Source: Bacteroidota bacterium
GTDB taxonomy: Bacteria > Bacteroidota > Bacteroidia > Chitinophagales > Chitinophagaceae
DNA length: 64,000 bases
NCBI GenBank assembly: GCA_028875875.1
Contig: JAGWUV010000022.1
Location: forward strand, 1 to 64,000
Reading direction: 5' to 3'
Positions 25,231-34,765 of the stretch are shown here, in pieces. The notes beneath the pieces were generated by a model that saw only the letters and a list, made by a program, of their open reading frames with translations, was not told where the DNA came from and searched no databases. The first letter of the stretch is position 1. Each line of letters opens with the position of its first letter. A program made the position numbers and the translations under genes.

Positions 25231-26952
25231 TTAGAGATTATTTATTCTTGGAAAGATGGGCAAAGATAAAATACCATCACCTGCCGATGTAGAATCACCA
25301 GCCGGCATGGAGTTACGCACCTGCTCCGATACTTCCGGAATTAGTTTCAACAATGTAACAAGACTGTTTTGTTTTTCATCTTTCAAACGAAGTGTACCCG
25401 AAGCACTTGTTGTTGTTCCGTTATAATTTTCAGAAGTGAAGATCACATCTTTAAAAGTAGCTTTTGCCGTATTCATCGCTGCATTATCATTCATATTACT
25501 AAAGCCGTTGAATATATTTCCAAGATCAACAAACATAGCAGCGTTTTTCCCTTTCATCTCATCCATCACACCATTAGCTAAATGCAGTTTGGCTGTGTTG
25601 GCAGCATACGCTACATAAGTTAAAGAATCGCTTGCCAGTATAATATTTTTACTATCAGTATGAAGATACAAACCCAATGAACGCATGAGGTATCCAGACT
25701 GGTAGCCGTGATCTCCTTTATACAAGAACCCGTTTTCAACTGCCTTGTCCATCAACTTCGCAAAACTAGCTGTATCACCAATCGCAGCATTAAAGATCAT
25801 CTTAACCACTTGTGGTTTTGCTCCGGGCTGTGCAGCTGTGGCCGGCCATTGCAAATCTGAAACCACTACAGCAATATCACCTTTCAGGCATTTATAAATA
25901 TCTTTTGTAGATAAACCCATCTTATCGAGAAAGCCATCTGCCAGCGCTTCTACTTCCAGTTGTTTCAAAATTCCGCCGATGATCTCAGGATTGAAAGAAG
26001 TTGTCATCAACAGATCTACTTTATCAGAAGGATAGCTTTCAAACATCGCAGTCTTGATCGCCGAACCAGGATACTTTTTCAATATACCATCCAATATTTT
26101 GTTGGGATAGAAACTGTAATTAAATTCTACTTTACCATCAGCAAAATTAAACGTACCAACAGTATAATTATCTTTCAACAGTTCTTCCAGTTTAGGCAAT
26201 TGCAACGGCATAGACTTGTTAAGATTATTCAGCGTGCTGTTGGTGGTAGATAAGAAGTATCCATCTGATTTTTGCTTAAACATGTCTGTAAATGCCTTCA
26301 CAGAAGCCATTGATTCATCTTCTTTTTGTGTGAAGAAACGGGCTACTTCTTTCCTGATCTCCTCCGATTTATTAATGGAAGGTGCCTGGTAGGTTCTCAT
26401 CACTGTATCAGGCATATTCATAACAGATATAGCCGGTGAGTAATGATATCCTGTAACCAGTATCATCTTATCTGTCCATGCAACCATTCCGTTATAATCC
26501 AGTTGGATATAAGTGTAATTCTTCTCATTTTTAATTTCCCTACCCCTAAATTCATCAATCGTAAGCAGGTAAGACAATAACTTAGATGAATCTTTTAAAT
26601 TTCCAATAAGGTTGACGAATGTTCCTTGTCCTTTACTCGCATCTGTTTTTTGGGTAACGAAACAATAGAACTTACTGTTCCAGTCCACACCGCAGTTCTT
26701 GAAATCTTCGAACATCTTCTTCACCTTGACATTACCGGAATCCTTACCCAGCATCTGTTTAAACAAGGTATCAATATCAATATTTCCCTTCTTCATTTTT
26801 TCCTGTAACAACCCAGGATCAACAGCCAATACTACACTTGCATCTTTAGGAATATAGCGGGCTTCCTTAGGGCCTTTGGAAGAACAGGATGTAATGAAAA
26901 GTACAATGGCGAATAAACCACCTAGACGGAGAAAGTTGTTTCTCATGTTCAT
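25231..26952 (-). CDS. DUF4836-like lipoprotein
   Basis: A 573-residue protein with a lipoprotein signal (LFAIVLFITSCSS, lipobox Cys at about 23), so it is anchored in an envelope membrane. After it come ARYIPKDASVVLAVDPGLL, the typical start of DUF4836 proteins of Bacteroidota, and repeated alpha/beta segments in which a loss-of-function or cargo-like role has been hard to assign. I know of no proven function. The gene has its own terminator and stands apart from the ABC transporter genes downstream. Confidence 0.75.
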   Translation of the reverse strand: MNMRNNFLRLGGLFAIVLFITSCSSKGPKEARYIPKDASVVLAVDPGLLQEKMKKGNIDIDTLFKQMLGKDSGNVKVKKMFEDFKNCGVDWNSKFYCFVTQKTDASKGQGTFVNLIGNLKDSSKLLSYLLTIDEFRGREIKNEKNYTYIQLDYNGMVAWTDKMILVTGYHYSPAISVMNMPDTVMRTYQAPSINKSEEIRKEVARFFTQKEDESMASVKAFTDMFKQKSDGYFLSTTNSTLNNLNKSMPLQLPKLEELLKDNYTVGTFNFADGKVEFNYSFYPNKILDGILKKYPGSAIKTAMFESYPSDKVDLLMTTSFNPEIIGGILKQLEVEALADGFLDKMGLSTKDIYKCLKGDIAVVVSDLQWPATAAQPGAKPQVVKMIFNAAIGDTASFAKLMDKAVENGFLYKGDHGYQSGYLMRSLGLYLHTDSKNIILASDSLTYVAYAANTAKLHLANGVMDEMKGKNAAMFVDLGNIFNGFSNMNDNAAMNTAKATFKDVIFTSENYNGTTTSASGTLRLKDEKQNSLVTLLKLIPEVSEQVRNSMPAGDSTSAGDGILSLPIFPRINNL

Positions 26953-27006
26953 TGATTTGTTAGGTAACGAAAATAAAGTTTTTCAATGGCAAATAATAAT
27001 CATTTG

Positions 27007-29979
27007 TTAGTATTGCCGGATAGCATTATAAATGGCTTCCTGGATTTTTGGGCGGACATTCAATTGGCCTAATTTATTGTTTTCCCTTGTAGGATTTACG
27101 CGATTAGAAAGAAAAATGTACACCAGGTTATACTTAGGATCAACCCAAACACAAGTACCCGTAAAACCTGTATGACCAAAAGTTTGCGGAGAAGCAGATA
27201 GCGATGGGTAAGGTTCCTTTCTGCTTGCATTATCTTTTTCCGGTTTGTCAAAACCCAGTCCTCGCCTGCTCACATCACTATTGTAGGCCGTGAACATCTC
27301 TACCGTTTCTTTCTTCAGGAATCTTTTGCCATTCAATTCACCCCCGTTTAAAAGCATCTGGTACAGTTGTGATAAATCATACGCATTACTGAACAAACCA
27401 GCATGACCGGCCACTTCGCTAAACATAGCAGCCCCTTCATCATGCACATCACCCCAAAGCAATTGACGGCGAAAACGCTTTTCATCTTCAGTAGGTGCGA
27501 TCATTTCGAGGGGCATTCTTTCCCTTGGCCTGAACGTAGTGCTCACCATATGTAAAGGCCCGTAAAAATTCTCCCGGGCATATTCATCCAAAGGCTTACC
27601 CGACAAGGCTTCCACGATCTTACCCAGAAAAATAAAATCATTATCACTATACACATAATGCCCCTGCTGCGATAATTTGCTTTGCAGTATTCTTTCCTTC
27701 AAAGTATCCTGCCAGTCGTTACGAACATACAACCCTTCTGCAACCCTAAACAGGTGTTGCGCATCCCTTTGCGCAGAGAACACATTCCAGTTAGGTACTC
27801 CTGTTGTAGCATCGATCACTTCTTTATAAAAAGGAATGAAAGGTGTTAATCCTGCCTGGTGCAGCAACACATCCTTGATTTTCAATGCTGCCTTATCTGA
27901 ACCTTTCGTCCAAGGCAGGTAATCACCCAATGTTTTATCCAGTTCAATCTTTCCTTCTTCATACAACTTCATCACGCTTACTGTGGTAGCCGATATCTTA
28001 GTAACAGAAGCAAGATCGTAAACAGTAGCTGTGGTTACTTTTTGCTTTTTATCTGTTGATGTATAGCCAAATGCCTTATTGTACACCACTTTTCCATCCT
28101 TGGCAGCCAGTACCACACATCCTGGAAAAGCTCCTTTTTCAATAGCATCATTTGCAATGGAATCAATGGCAGCCAGGCTGTTCTCATTAACACCAACGGT
28201 AGCCGGTTGTACGAAAGGAAAATATCGATTGTAAACCAGTCCCTCACCAAAACGATACCGGTCATTGACCGTTACAGGCAACTTTCCCTTGGCCTGCACC
28301 TTGCCCAACAACCACGCAACAGCAGTACTTTGCGTGATATCATCATCTTCATAAAAAGCCAACAGGTTTTGAGGTGCCGTTACATTTTTAATGGCATAGG
28401 GATTGCCGAAAAATAAAGTAATTACATTTTCTTTTCCTGCCAACGCATCTAACAGATACACAGATGGATTACTAAGACCGAAATTATTAGCAGGCCTGCG
28501 GCTGTAATTATGTAAGCCTACAATAATCACATCATACTTTTTCTGCTCAAGTGTTTGAAGTAATTGAGCGGCAGCATTACTATCCGTTTTATCAATAGGA
28601 ATCACTTTATTCAGATCATCCATCACCTGGTTACCAATGGCCGCTTTAGCAGCAAAAAGATATACATCTGCCCGGTAATTTTTACGAAGGGCAGCAGCAA
28701 TGGCATTTTCTTTAGGGGCACCAATGGCCACATAAGCAATACGTTGTTCCTTTTGCAAGGGTACCAATGAGGTATTGTTTTGCTGCAACAGGGTAATCGC
28801 ATTTTCAGCAATAGACGTATTGATCTGTTGTGTATGTTGATTCAGGTCGGCCACAAGATGCGCCGTATCTATCGGTTCAAAATGATTGAGACCAAGGTTA
28901 TATTTTGCCAGCAACACTTTTTTAACTCTTGCATAGAGGTCTTTCTTTTTCAGGATACCCTTACGCATAGCTTTGATTACTTTCTCAATACTTCCGGGCA
29001 CATCTCCCGGTAAACACAACATATCATTGCCTGCGATCAAGGATTGCAATGAAGCTTCTCCTTTCGGGTAAAACTTAGCCACACCCTGCATTTCCAGGGC
29101 GTCAGTAAACGTAAGGCCTTTGAAGCCCAACTCTTCATGCAATAAACCCGTAACCGTTTTTTTAGACAAAGAAGTGGCCTGGTTTACCGTACTATCTATG
29201 GCTGGTATATACAGGTGTGCATTCATGATACTGCCCACACCTGCTTTGATCAATTCTCTGAAAGGATACAATTCAAGTGAATCCAGTTGTGCCCTTGTTT
29301 TAGTTATAACGGGGAGGTCTTTATGAGAATCAACCGATACATCGCCATGCCCGGGGAAATGCTTGGCGCAGGCCATCACATTCATATCCTGTAATCCCTT
29401 CATGTAGGCCGTTCCGTACAAAGCCACTTTATATTTATCTTCTCCAAAACTCCTATCGTTGATAACAGGATTATTGGGATTGTTATTGATATCTACCACA
29501 GGCGCATAATTTACCTGTATGCCCATTCGCCTGCATTGCTCACCCACTGCTTTCCCAAAACGATATACAAGTTGTGCATCCTGCATGGCACCCAATGTGA
29601 GTTGCCGCGGAAAACTGATTACACTATCCAAACGCATACCCAATCCCCATTCGCCATCGATGCAGATCATCAATGGTGTTTTGGCCATTTGCTGGTAGTC
29701 ATTAGTTAATAAAGCCTGGCGAACAGGGCCTCCCTGGAAAAAACACAATCCGCCTATATTGTATTTACTGATCAGCTCTTTTACCTGTTGTACATGTTCG
29801 GGGCCAAGATTGCTATGTGCCCTGATGATCATCAATTGGGCGATCTTTTCCCGTTTGGATAATTTTCTAAAAACACTATCCACCCAATGTTGAGCGGCTC
29901 TTGTTTGATCAAAGAATTGTTGTGCCCGGGCGGCAAAGAAGGATAAGCATACTGTTACAGTGATAATGATTTTTTTCAT
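27007..29979 (-). CDS. Fused GH3 beta-N-acetylglucosaminidase (NagZ-like) and serine hydrolase
   Basis: A 990-residue exported protein (signal peptide about 1-19). Residues about 35-370 form a GH3 domain with the NagZ-type KHFPGHGD...DSH catalytic loop and the TFTDALEM nucleophile region. About 390-590 is a GH3 C-terminal alpha/beta domain. About 610-990 is a beta-lactamase/serine hydrolase domain with SVTK (nucleophile Ser and Lys), YSDND and HTGFTG. The two catalytic parts suggest sugar and peptide trimming of peptidoglycan fragments outside the cytoplasm. Such fusions are known in Bacteroidota. The substrates are inferred. Confidence 0.9.
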   Translation of the reverse strand: MKKIIITVTVCLSFFAARAQQFFDQTRAAQHWVDSVFRKLSKREKIAQLMIIRAHSNLGPEHVQQVKELISKYNIGGLCFFQGGPVRQALLTNDYQQMAKTPLMICIDGEWGLGMRLDSVISFPRQLTLGAMQDAQLVYRFGKAVGEQCRRMGIQVNYAPVVDINNNPNNPVINDRSFGEDKYKVALYGTAYMKGLQDMNVMACAKHFPGHGDVSVDSHKDLPVITKTRAQLDSLELYPFRELIKAGVGSIMNAHLYIPAIDSTVNQATSLSKKTVTGLLHEELGFKGLTFTDALEMQGVAKFYPKGEASLQSLIAGNDMLCLPGDVPGSIEKVIKAMRKGILKKKDLYARVKKVLLAKYNLGLNHFEPIDTAHLVADLNQHTQQINTSIAENAITLLQQNNTSLVPLQKEQRIAYVAIGAPKENAIAAALRKNYRADVYLFAAKAAIGNQVMDDLNKVIPIDKTDSNAAAQLLQTLEQKKYDVIIVGLHNYSRRPANNFGLSNPSVYLLDALAGKENVITLFFGNPYAIKNVTAPQNLLAFYEDDDITQSTAVAWLLGKVQAKGKLPVTVNDRYRFGEGLVYNRYFPFVQPATVGVNENSLAAIDSIANDAIEKGAFPGCVVLAAKDGKVVYNKAFGYTSTDKKQKVTTATVYDLASVTKISATTVSVMKLYEEGKIELDKTLGDYLPWTKGSDKAALKIKDVLLHQAGLTPFIPFYKEVIDATTGVPNWNVFSAQRDAQHLFRVAEGLYVRNDWQDTLKERILQSKLSQQGHYVYSDNDFIFLGKIVEALSGKPLDEYARENFYGPLHMVSTTFRPRERMPLEMIAPTEDEKRFRRQLLWGDVHDEGAAMFSEVAGHAGLFSNAYDLSQLYQMLLNGGELNGKRFLKKETVEMFTAYNSDVSRRGLGFDKPEKDNASRKEPYPSLSASPQTFGHTGFTGTCVWVDPKYNLVYIFLSNRVNPTRENNKLGQLNVRPKIQEAIYNAIRQY

Positions 29980-30060
29980 GACCGTTCCTTATGAGTGTCA
30001 CAAGATACTTATTAATGCAGGATCATGCATGTAAGTGCGGCTTTTTACACGAACGGTGAG

Positions 30061-30101
30061 TAGTAAAATAAAAGCCGACGATCCTTTCGAATCGCCGGCT
30101 T
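30061..30101 (-). terminator. Intrinsic terminator of the M20 peptidase gene
   Basis: AAGCCGACGAT (30072-30082) and ATCGCCGGCTT (30091-30101) form an 11-bp stem with one G-T pair. On the minus strand the stem is followed by TTTTATTTTA. It lies after the stop at 30128 and before the GH3 gene. Confidence 0.8.
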
Positions 30102-30127
30102 GCTATCGTGTTTGCAAAGAAGAAAAC

Positions 30128-31495
30128 TTATTTCATTTCTGCATAAAATTTATGGAAATAAGGGATCGTTTCTATGCCTTTATAAAAATTGAAGAGATCA
30201 TATTTTTCATTTGGGCTGTGCAGGTTATCGCTATCCAAGCCGAAGCCCATGAATACGATCTTAATGCCCAGCTCTTTTTCAAACAAAGCACAGATAGGAA
30301 TACTGCCACCACCACGAACGGGGATAGGATCTTTTCCAAACGTAGCAGCGATTGCCTTTGCAGCCGCCTGGTATTCCACGGAATCAATGGGTGTCATATA
30401 AGGCTCCCCGCCATGATGTTCTTCGGCTTTCACGCTAACCCCTTCCGGCGCAATGCTCGTAAAATATTGAATTAATTTCTCTGTGATTTTTTTAGAAGAC
30501 TGGTTAGGCACTAACCGTGCAGATATTTTTGCGTAAGCTTTAGAAGGCAATACCGTTTTAGATCCTTCGCCGGTATAACCACCCCAAATACCATTTAACT
30601 CAAGTGTAGGACGTATACCCGTTCTCTCATTGGTGGTAAAGCCCTTCTCACCCCATAACTCCTTCACACCAAGGTCATTCTTATATTCCTCTTCATCGAA
30701 AGGTGCCTGCGCCATTTTCGTTCTTTCTGCTGCTGTGGCTTCTACCACATCATCATAAAAGCCGGGGATGGTGATGTGATTATTCTCATCATGACAAGCA
30801 GCGATCATCTTAGCCAGTATCGTAATCGGGTTGGCAACGGCTCCACCGTATACGCCGCTGTGTAAATCCCTATTCGGGCCCGTTACTTCTACCTGTATAT
30901 AACTTAACCCTCTAACACCTACATCTATGGATGGATTTTCCATGCTTAACATAGAAGTATCACTGATCAGGATAACATCGGCTTTCAGCAACTCCTTATG
31001 CCCGGTTACAAAAGTGGCGAGGTTAGGACTACCAATCTCCTCTTCTCCTTCAATGATGAACTTTACATTGACAGGCAATGTATTGGTCTTTACCAATGTT
31101 TCCACTGCTTTTACATGCATAAAGAACTGGCCTTTATCATCAGCAGAACCTCTTGCATAAATCTTACCGTCCTTTATTACAGGATCAAACGGACCGCTAT
31201 GCCACAACTCCAAAGGATCGGCAGGTTGCACATCGTAATGGCCATACACCAAAACAGTAGGCAACTCAGCACTTACCATCTTTTCCCCATAAACAATCGG
31301 ATGACCCTCCGTAGGATACACTTTAACAATATCGGCTCCTGCCTGTAAAAGATGCTGTTGTACCGATTCTGCACAGCACATCATATCTTCTTTATGTTCG
31401 CTTCTTGCGCTGATACTCGGAATACGCAACAGATCGAGCAGCTCATTTAAAAAACGTTCTTTGTTTTGTTCCTGGTAATCTTTCCACGCTTGCAT
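30128..31495 (-). CDS. M20-family dipeptidase
   Basis: A 455-residue di-zinc peptidase. Metal-site motifs: YGHYDVQPAD (H and D), RGSADDKGQ (bridging Asp), EGEEEIGSPN (catalytic and ligand Glu), SDTSML and the late SDNLHSPNE His. The dimerisation domain sits in the middle (about 190-330). No signal peptide is present, so it is cytoplasmic. It resembles carnosinase/dipeptidase-like M20 members of about 455 residues. The natural dipeptide is unknown. Confidence 0.9.
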   Translation of the reverse strand: MQAWKDYQEQNKERFLNELLDLLRIPSISARSEHKEDMMCCAESVQQHLLQAGADIVKVYPTEGHPIVYGEKMVSAELPTVLVYGHYDVQPADPLELWHSGPFDPVIKDGKIYARGSADDKGQFFMHVKAVETLVKTNTLPVNVKFIIEGEEEIGSPNLATFVTGHKELLKADVILISDTSMLSMENPSIDVGVRGLSYIQVEVTGPNRDLHSGVYGGAVANPITILAKMIAACHDENNHITIPGFYDDVVEATAAERTKMAQAPFDEEEYKNDLGVKELWGEKGFTTNERTGIRPTLELNGIWGGYTGEGSKTVLPSKAYAKISARLVPNQSSKKITEKLIQYFTSIAPEGVSVKAEEHHGGEPYMTPIDSVEYQAAAKAIAATFGKDPIPVRGGGSIPICALFEKELGIKIVFMGFGLDSDNLHSPNEKYDLFNFYKGIETIPYFHKFYAEMK

Positions 31496-31527
31496 AAACC
31501 TGAATTTTATGATTTATAAAAATTGAA

Positions 31528-32370
31528 TTAATCAAATACAATTGTCTTGTTGCCATTCACAAACACCTTATCATCGAACACAATTCTCAATGCGTTAGAC
31601 AGCACATATTTCTCAATATCCTTTCCGGCCAAAGCCATTTCAGCCGCATCCTGCCTGTGATCTACGGGTATCACGCTTTGTGCAATGATCGGCCCTTCAT
31701 CTAACTGGTTATTTACAAAGTGAGCCGTAGCGCCAACGATTTTAACGCCTCTTTCAAAAGCCTGCCTGTAAGGATTAGCACCAATGAAAGCCGGCAGGAA
31801 GGAATGATGAATATTAATGATCTTGTTCTCAAATTCCTGTACAAAAGCCGGCGTTAGTATTCTCATATATTTAGCCAGCACCACATAATCCGGTGCATAC
31901 TGTTTGATGGCCGCAACGATCTTTTCTTCATGTGCTTCCCTGGATAGATCCTGATGTGAAACGTATTGATAAGGAATATTGAACTTCTCTGTAAAGTTTT
32001 GTAACGTATCATAGTTACTGATCACGGCCAGGATATTAGCATTCAGTTCATTGAAATGTGCCCTGGTTAAGAGTTCGCTCAAACAATGATGTTCCTTTGT
32101 AACAAGGATAACAATATTCCTTTTTTCTTTCCTGGAAAGTCGAATATGAGCATCCGGCGGTAATACTTTTTTCAGCTCTGCAATTACAGTATGAACCATA
32201 GCAGACTGTCCGGAGAATTCGCTACGCATAAAAAAATGAACATCCTCCTGCGAAACATATTCATCATTCCTGATAATGTTACATCCGCTCTGGTATAACA
32301 CAGAAGTTACTTTATAAATAAGTCCCTTCTCATCACTGCAATCAATCAATAAAGTAAATATCTCTTCCAT
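31528..32370 (-). CDS. purU: Formyltetrahydrofolate deformylase
   Basis: A 280-residue enzyme that hydrolyses 10-formyl-THF to formate and THF, balancing one-carbon units. It has an N-terminal ACT domain (about 1-80: LLIDCSDEKGLIYKVTSVL), then a formyltransferase-like domain with INIHHSFLPAFIGANPYRQA, the catalytic HHSFLP and the later D in QLDEGPIIAQ. Length and order match PurU. It starts 15 bp after the CDF transporter stop on the same strand. Confidence 0.93.
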   Translation of the reverse strand: MEEIFTLLIDCSDEKGLIYKVTSVLYQSGCNIIRNDEYVSQEDVHFFMRSEFSGQSAMVHTVIAELKKVLPPDAHIRLSRKEKRNIVILVTKEHHCLSELLTRAHFNELNANILAVISNYDTLQNFTEKFNIPYQYVSHQDLSREAHEEKIVAAIKQYAPDYVVLAKYMRILTPAFVQEFENKIINIHHSFLPAFIGANPYRQAFERGVKIVGATAHFVNNQLDEGPIIAQSVIPVDHRQDAAEMALAGKDIEKYVLSNALRIVFDDKVFVNGNKTIVFD

Positions 32371-32384
32371 ACATTTTATCCGCC

Positions 32385-33395
32385 TTATGATTCAACATAA
32401 TCATTCGCATGTGCAGCCTGGTGTTTTTGATTAGACAGCACATTTTCCATATTCCATTCCAATCGCCGTACCATGGGGTGTTGACGAACAGCACAATCTG
32501 CTTTACAGCAAACACTGCAACTAAACGGCAAACAACCATCGGTATGCACAAAGAGCTCTATGGAATGGCCGAACGTTTTTATGATGAGTTGCTCCAGCGC
32601 ATCTACCTCATCATGTGCTTCATGCAAATTCAGGTACCACGGCAATGTTAAATGACAATCGATATGAAGTGTACTGCCGTACTTGATCACACGAAGATTG
32701 TGCAGGTCTATCCAGTTATCCTGTTTATGCCTGTTCATTTCTTCAATAAAGCGTTTCAGCAATTCCATATCAGCTTCATCCATAATACCTGCCAGCGAGG
32801 CACGGATGATTTTATAACCGTTGTATAAAATAATTCCGCTGATCACAATAGCAATAGCCTTATCAAGCCAGTACTGATGGGTATAAACAATTACTACCAA
32901 GCCGATAATAATACCCAACGTTGAATACGTATCTATCTGCAAATGTTTGCCACTTGCCTGTAGTGCCAGGGATTTATTTTTTTTACCCACCGATAAACAC
33001 ACGAACCCTGCTATGTAATTGATCACTGCGGTAATGGCAACCAACACGATCCCTGTATCTAAAGACTCAAGCGGTTTATTACTGATGGCACTTTCAATAG
33101 TTTGATAAATGATCAGGATCCCCGACCCGAAGATCAATGTGCCTTCTACGGCAGCAGAAACAAATTCAGCCTTGCCATGCCCATAGGGATGTTCGAGATC
33201 CCTTGGTTTTGCCGCCACATACAAAGAATATAAACCAATGAAACCAGCCACAACATTTACAATACTTTCCAGTGCATCGGTAAGAATGGCTACGGAATGT
33301 GTAAAATAGTAAGCAGTTATTTTAATCATGAACAACACTACGCTTAACGTAGTGATCCATGCCTGCAAGCGATAATTTTGTTGAGCTTGTTGCAA
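32385..33395 (-). CDS. Cation diffusion facilitator with Cys-rich tail
   Basis: A 336-residue metal efflux antiporter with six membrane helices. The transport site differs from FieF: helix 2 has D40-A-L-E43-S44 in place of D-x-x-x-D, while helix 5 keeps H151-x3-D155. A C-terminal ferredoxin-like metal-sensing domain (about 210-285) is followed by an unusual extension with C288, C293, C296, C297, C301 and nearby His. That tail could bind extra Zn, Cu or another soft metal. The metal is not predictable. It is probably co-transcribed with purU. Confidence 0.87.
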   Translation of the reverse strand: MQQAQQNYRLQAWITTLSVVLFMIKITAYYFTHSVAILTDALESIVNVVAGFIGLYSLYVAAKPRDLEHPYGHGKAEFVSAAVEGTLIFGSGILIIYQTIESAISNKPLESLDTGIVLVAITAVINYIAGFVCLSVGKKNKSLALQASGKHLQIDTYSTLGIIIGLVVIVYTHQYWLDKAIAIVISGIILYNGYKIIRASLAGIMDEADMELLKRFIEEMNRHKQDNWIDLHNLRVIKYGSTLHIDCHLTLPWYLNLHEAHDEVDALEQLIIKTFGHSIELFVHTDGCLPFSCSVCCKADCAVRQHPMVRRLEWNMENVLSNQKHQAAHANDYVES

Positions 33396-33443
33396 GAGAA
33401 AAAGTTGAGCGTCAAATGTAGAGAATTTACCTGCTGAATTACA

Positions 33444-33854
33444 CTACAATAGTTCAACGGCAAAAGAAATATCGCAATGCTTTTTCAGCATGATAGAGAC
33501 GCCGCAATATTTTTCGTGTGATAACTGTGCAGCTCGTTGCAGCTTATCAAGATCATCGGGTTGTACATCGCATTTGTACACCATTTTGATCCACTTAAAA
33601 ACTTTAGGATGCGTATCCGTTTGTTCTGCTTCCGCCTCTATCGATAATTTTGAAAAAGGCACCCGCATCTTATTCAATATATCCACTACATCTATTCCGC
33701 TGCAACCACATAAACCAGCCAGCACTGCTTGTTTAGGGCTCATTCCACTATCTAACCCTCCGTTGGCCTGCGAGGTATCTAAGCGAATGGTATGATGACT
33801 ATCACTGGTTACATCAAAAGCCAGCGCAGTTGACCATTTTGCAGTTGTTTTCAT
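33444..33854 (-). CDS. OsmC-family protein
   Basis: A 136-residue OsmC/Ohr-fold protein. Two redox Cys are expected in this family: one is in GLCGCSGIDVVDIL (mid-protein helix) and another in HEKYCGVSIML. MSPKQAVLAGLCGCSG matches the YhfA-type group more than Ohr, so a peroxide role is possible but not certain. It lies between the CDF transporter and the secreted superoxide dismutase. Confidence 0.85.
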   Translation of the reverse strand: MKTTAKWSTALAFDVTSDSHHTIRLDTSQANGGLDSGMSPKQAVLAGLCGCSGIDVVDILNKMRVPFSKLSIEAEAEQTDTHPKVFKWIKMVYKCDVQPDDLDKLQRAAQLSHEKYCGVSIMLKKHCDISFAVELL

Positions 33855-33871
33855 ATACTGTTCCGTTTAAA

Positions 33872-33911
33872 AGATAACAGCACAAAACCCTTATGCTTTG
33901 CGCTGTTATCT
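33872..33911 (-). terminator. Long hairpin terminator after the superoxide dismutase gene
   Basis: AGATAACAGCACAAA (33872-33886) and TTTGCGCTGTTATCT (33897-33911) form a 15-bp stem with one G-T pair and a 10-base loop. On the minus strand it is followed by TTTTAAAC. It separates the sod gene from the osmC-like gene downstream. Confidence 0.7.
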
Positions 33912-33941
33912 GTATGATTCAATATGCTATTAGCCGGTAAG

Positions 33942-33988
33942 CCGGCTTCGTAACATCTGTCAGCCCCTGTTGTGTCACTCACTTGTAC
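33942..33988 (-). repeat. Dispersed intergenic element, copy 2 (minus orientation)
   Basis: The 47-bp core runs from CCGGCT to TGTTGTGTCACTCACTTGTAC on the plus strand. The last 20 bases are identical to copy 4 (56063-56082) apart from the flanking base. It ends about 20 bp from the sod stop codon, with GGCAGC and CATAGCTGC words in the flank. Confidence 0.75.
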
Positions 33989-34008
33989 TGTTGGTACATT
34001 GGGCAGCA

Positions 34009-34752
34009 TTACATAGCTGCATCAAACCGTTTTTGTACAAAATCCCAGTTTACCACTTTCCACCAGTTGTTAATGTAGTCGGGCCTTCTATTTTGGTAAC
34101 GCAGGTAATACGCATGTTCCCATACATCCAAACCCAGCAGTGGAACGCCTTTCAGCTCGCTCACATCCATCAATGGGTTATCCTGGTTAGGTGTTGAACC
34201 AATACTTAATCGTTTATCATTATTTACAACCAACCAGGCCCATCCGCTTCCAAAACGGTTTTTACCGGCATCGGTAAATTGTGTTTTAAATGTTTCGAAA
34301 GAACCAAAGCTGCTTTCTATATGGTGCAATAATTTCCCTGAAGGTTTTTCTGATGAAGAAGGGCTCATACATTGCCAGAATAATTCATGGTTATAATGCC
34401 CGCCACCATTGTTCCTCATCTTGGCAGAATATTTAGAAATCTTTGCCAGCACATCTTCTAAATGCATTTTACCGGTATCCACTTTTTCAGCAGTACAAGC
34501 TTCTGCGAGGTTTTTTGTATAGGCTGCCGCATGTTTGGTATAATGAATTTCCATGGTTTGCGCATCAATGGCAGCCTCCAGTGCGTTATACGCATAAGGT
34601 AACGGTTGCTGGGAAAAAGAAGTAGAAGGAAGTCCAGTATTTTTTACCATTGCCGCAATAGAGGGCAATACCGTTGCTGACAAGCCCAAAGCAAGACCTG
34701 CCTTACCGGTTGCAGAAATAAATTCTCTCCGGCTAGTGTTCTTTTTTTGCAT
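34009..34752 (-). CDS. Tat-exported Fe/Mn superoxide dismutase
   Basis: A 247-residue protein. The start SRREFISATGKAGLALGLSA is a twin-arginine signal, so it is exported folded. The mature enzyme has the four metal ligands: His in MEIHYTKH, His in NGGGHYNHELFW, and Asp plus His in LDVWEHAYY. FGSGWAWLVV is the usual core. The GGGHYNH form leans to Mn or cambialistic types, but the metal cannot be fixed from sequence alone. It detoxifies superoxide in the periplasm. The stop lies just before a dispersed repeat and a long terminator hairpin. Confidence 0.92.
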   Translation of the reverse strand: MQKKNTSRREFISATGKAGLALGLSATVLPSIAAMVKNTGLPSTSFSQQPLPYAYNALEAAIDAQTMEIHYTKHAAAYTKNLAEACTAEKVDTGKMHLEDVLAKISKYSAKMRNNGGGHYNHELFWQCMSPSSSEKPSGKLLHHIESSFGSFETFKTQFTDAGKNRFGSGWAWLVVNNDKRLSIGSTPNQDNPLMDVSELKGVPLLGLDVWEHAYYLRYQNRRPDYINNWWKVVNWDFVQKRFDAAM

Positions 34753-34765
34753 ATGTATAGTGTTT

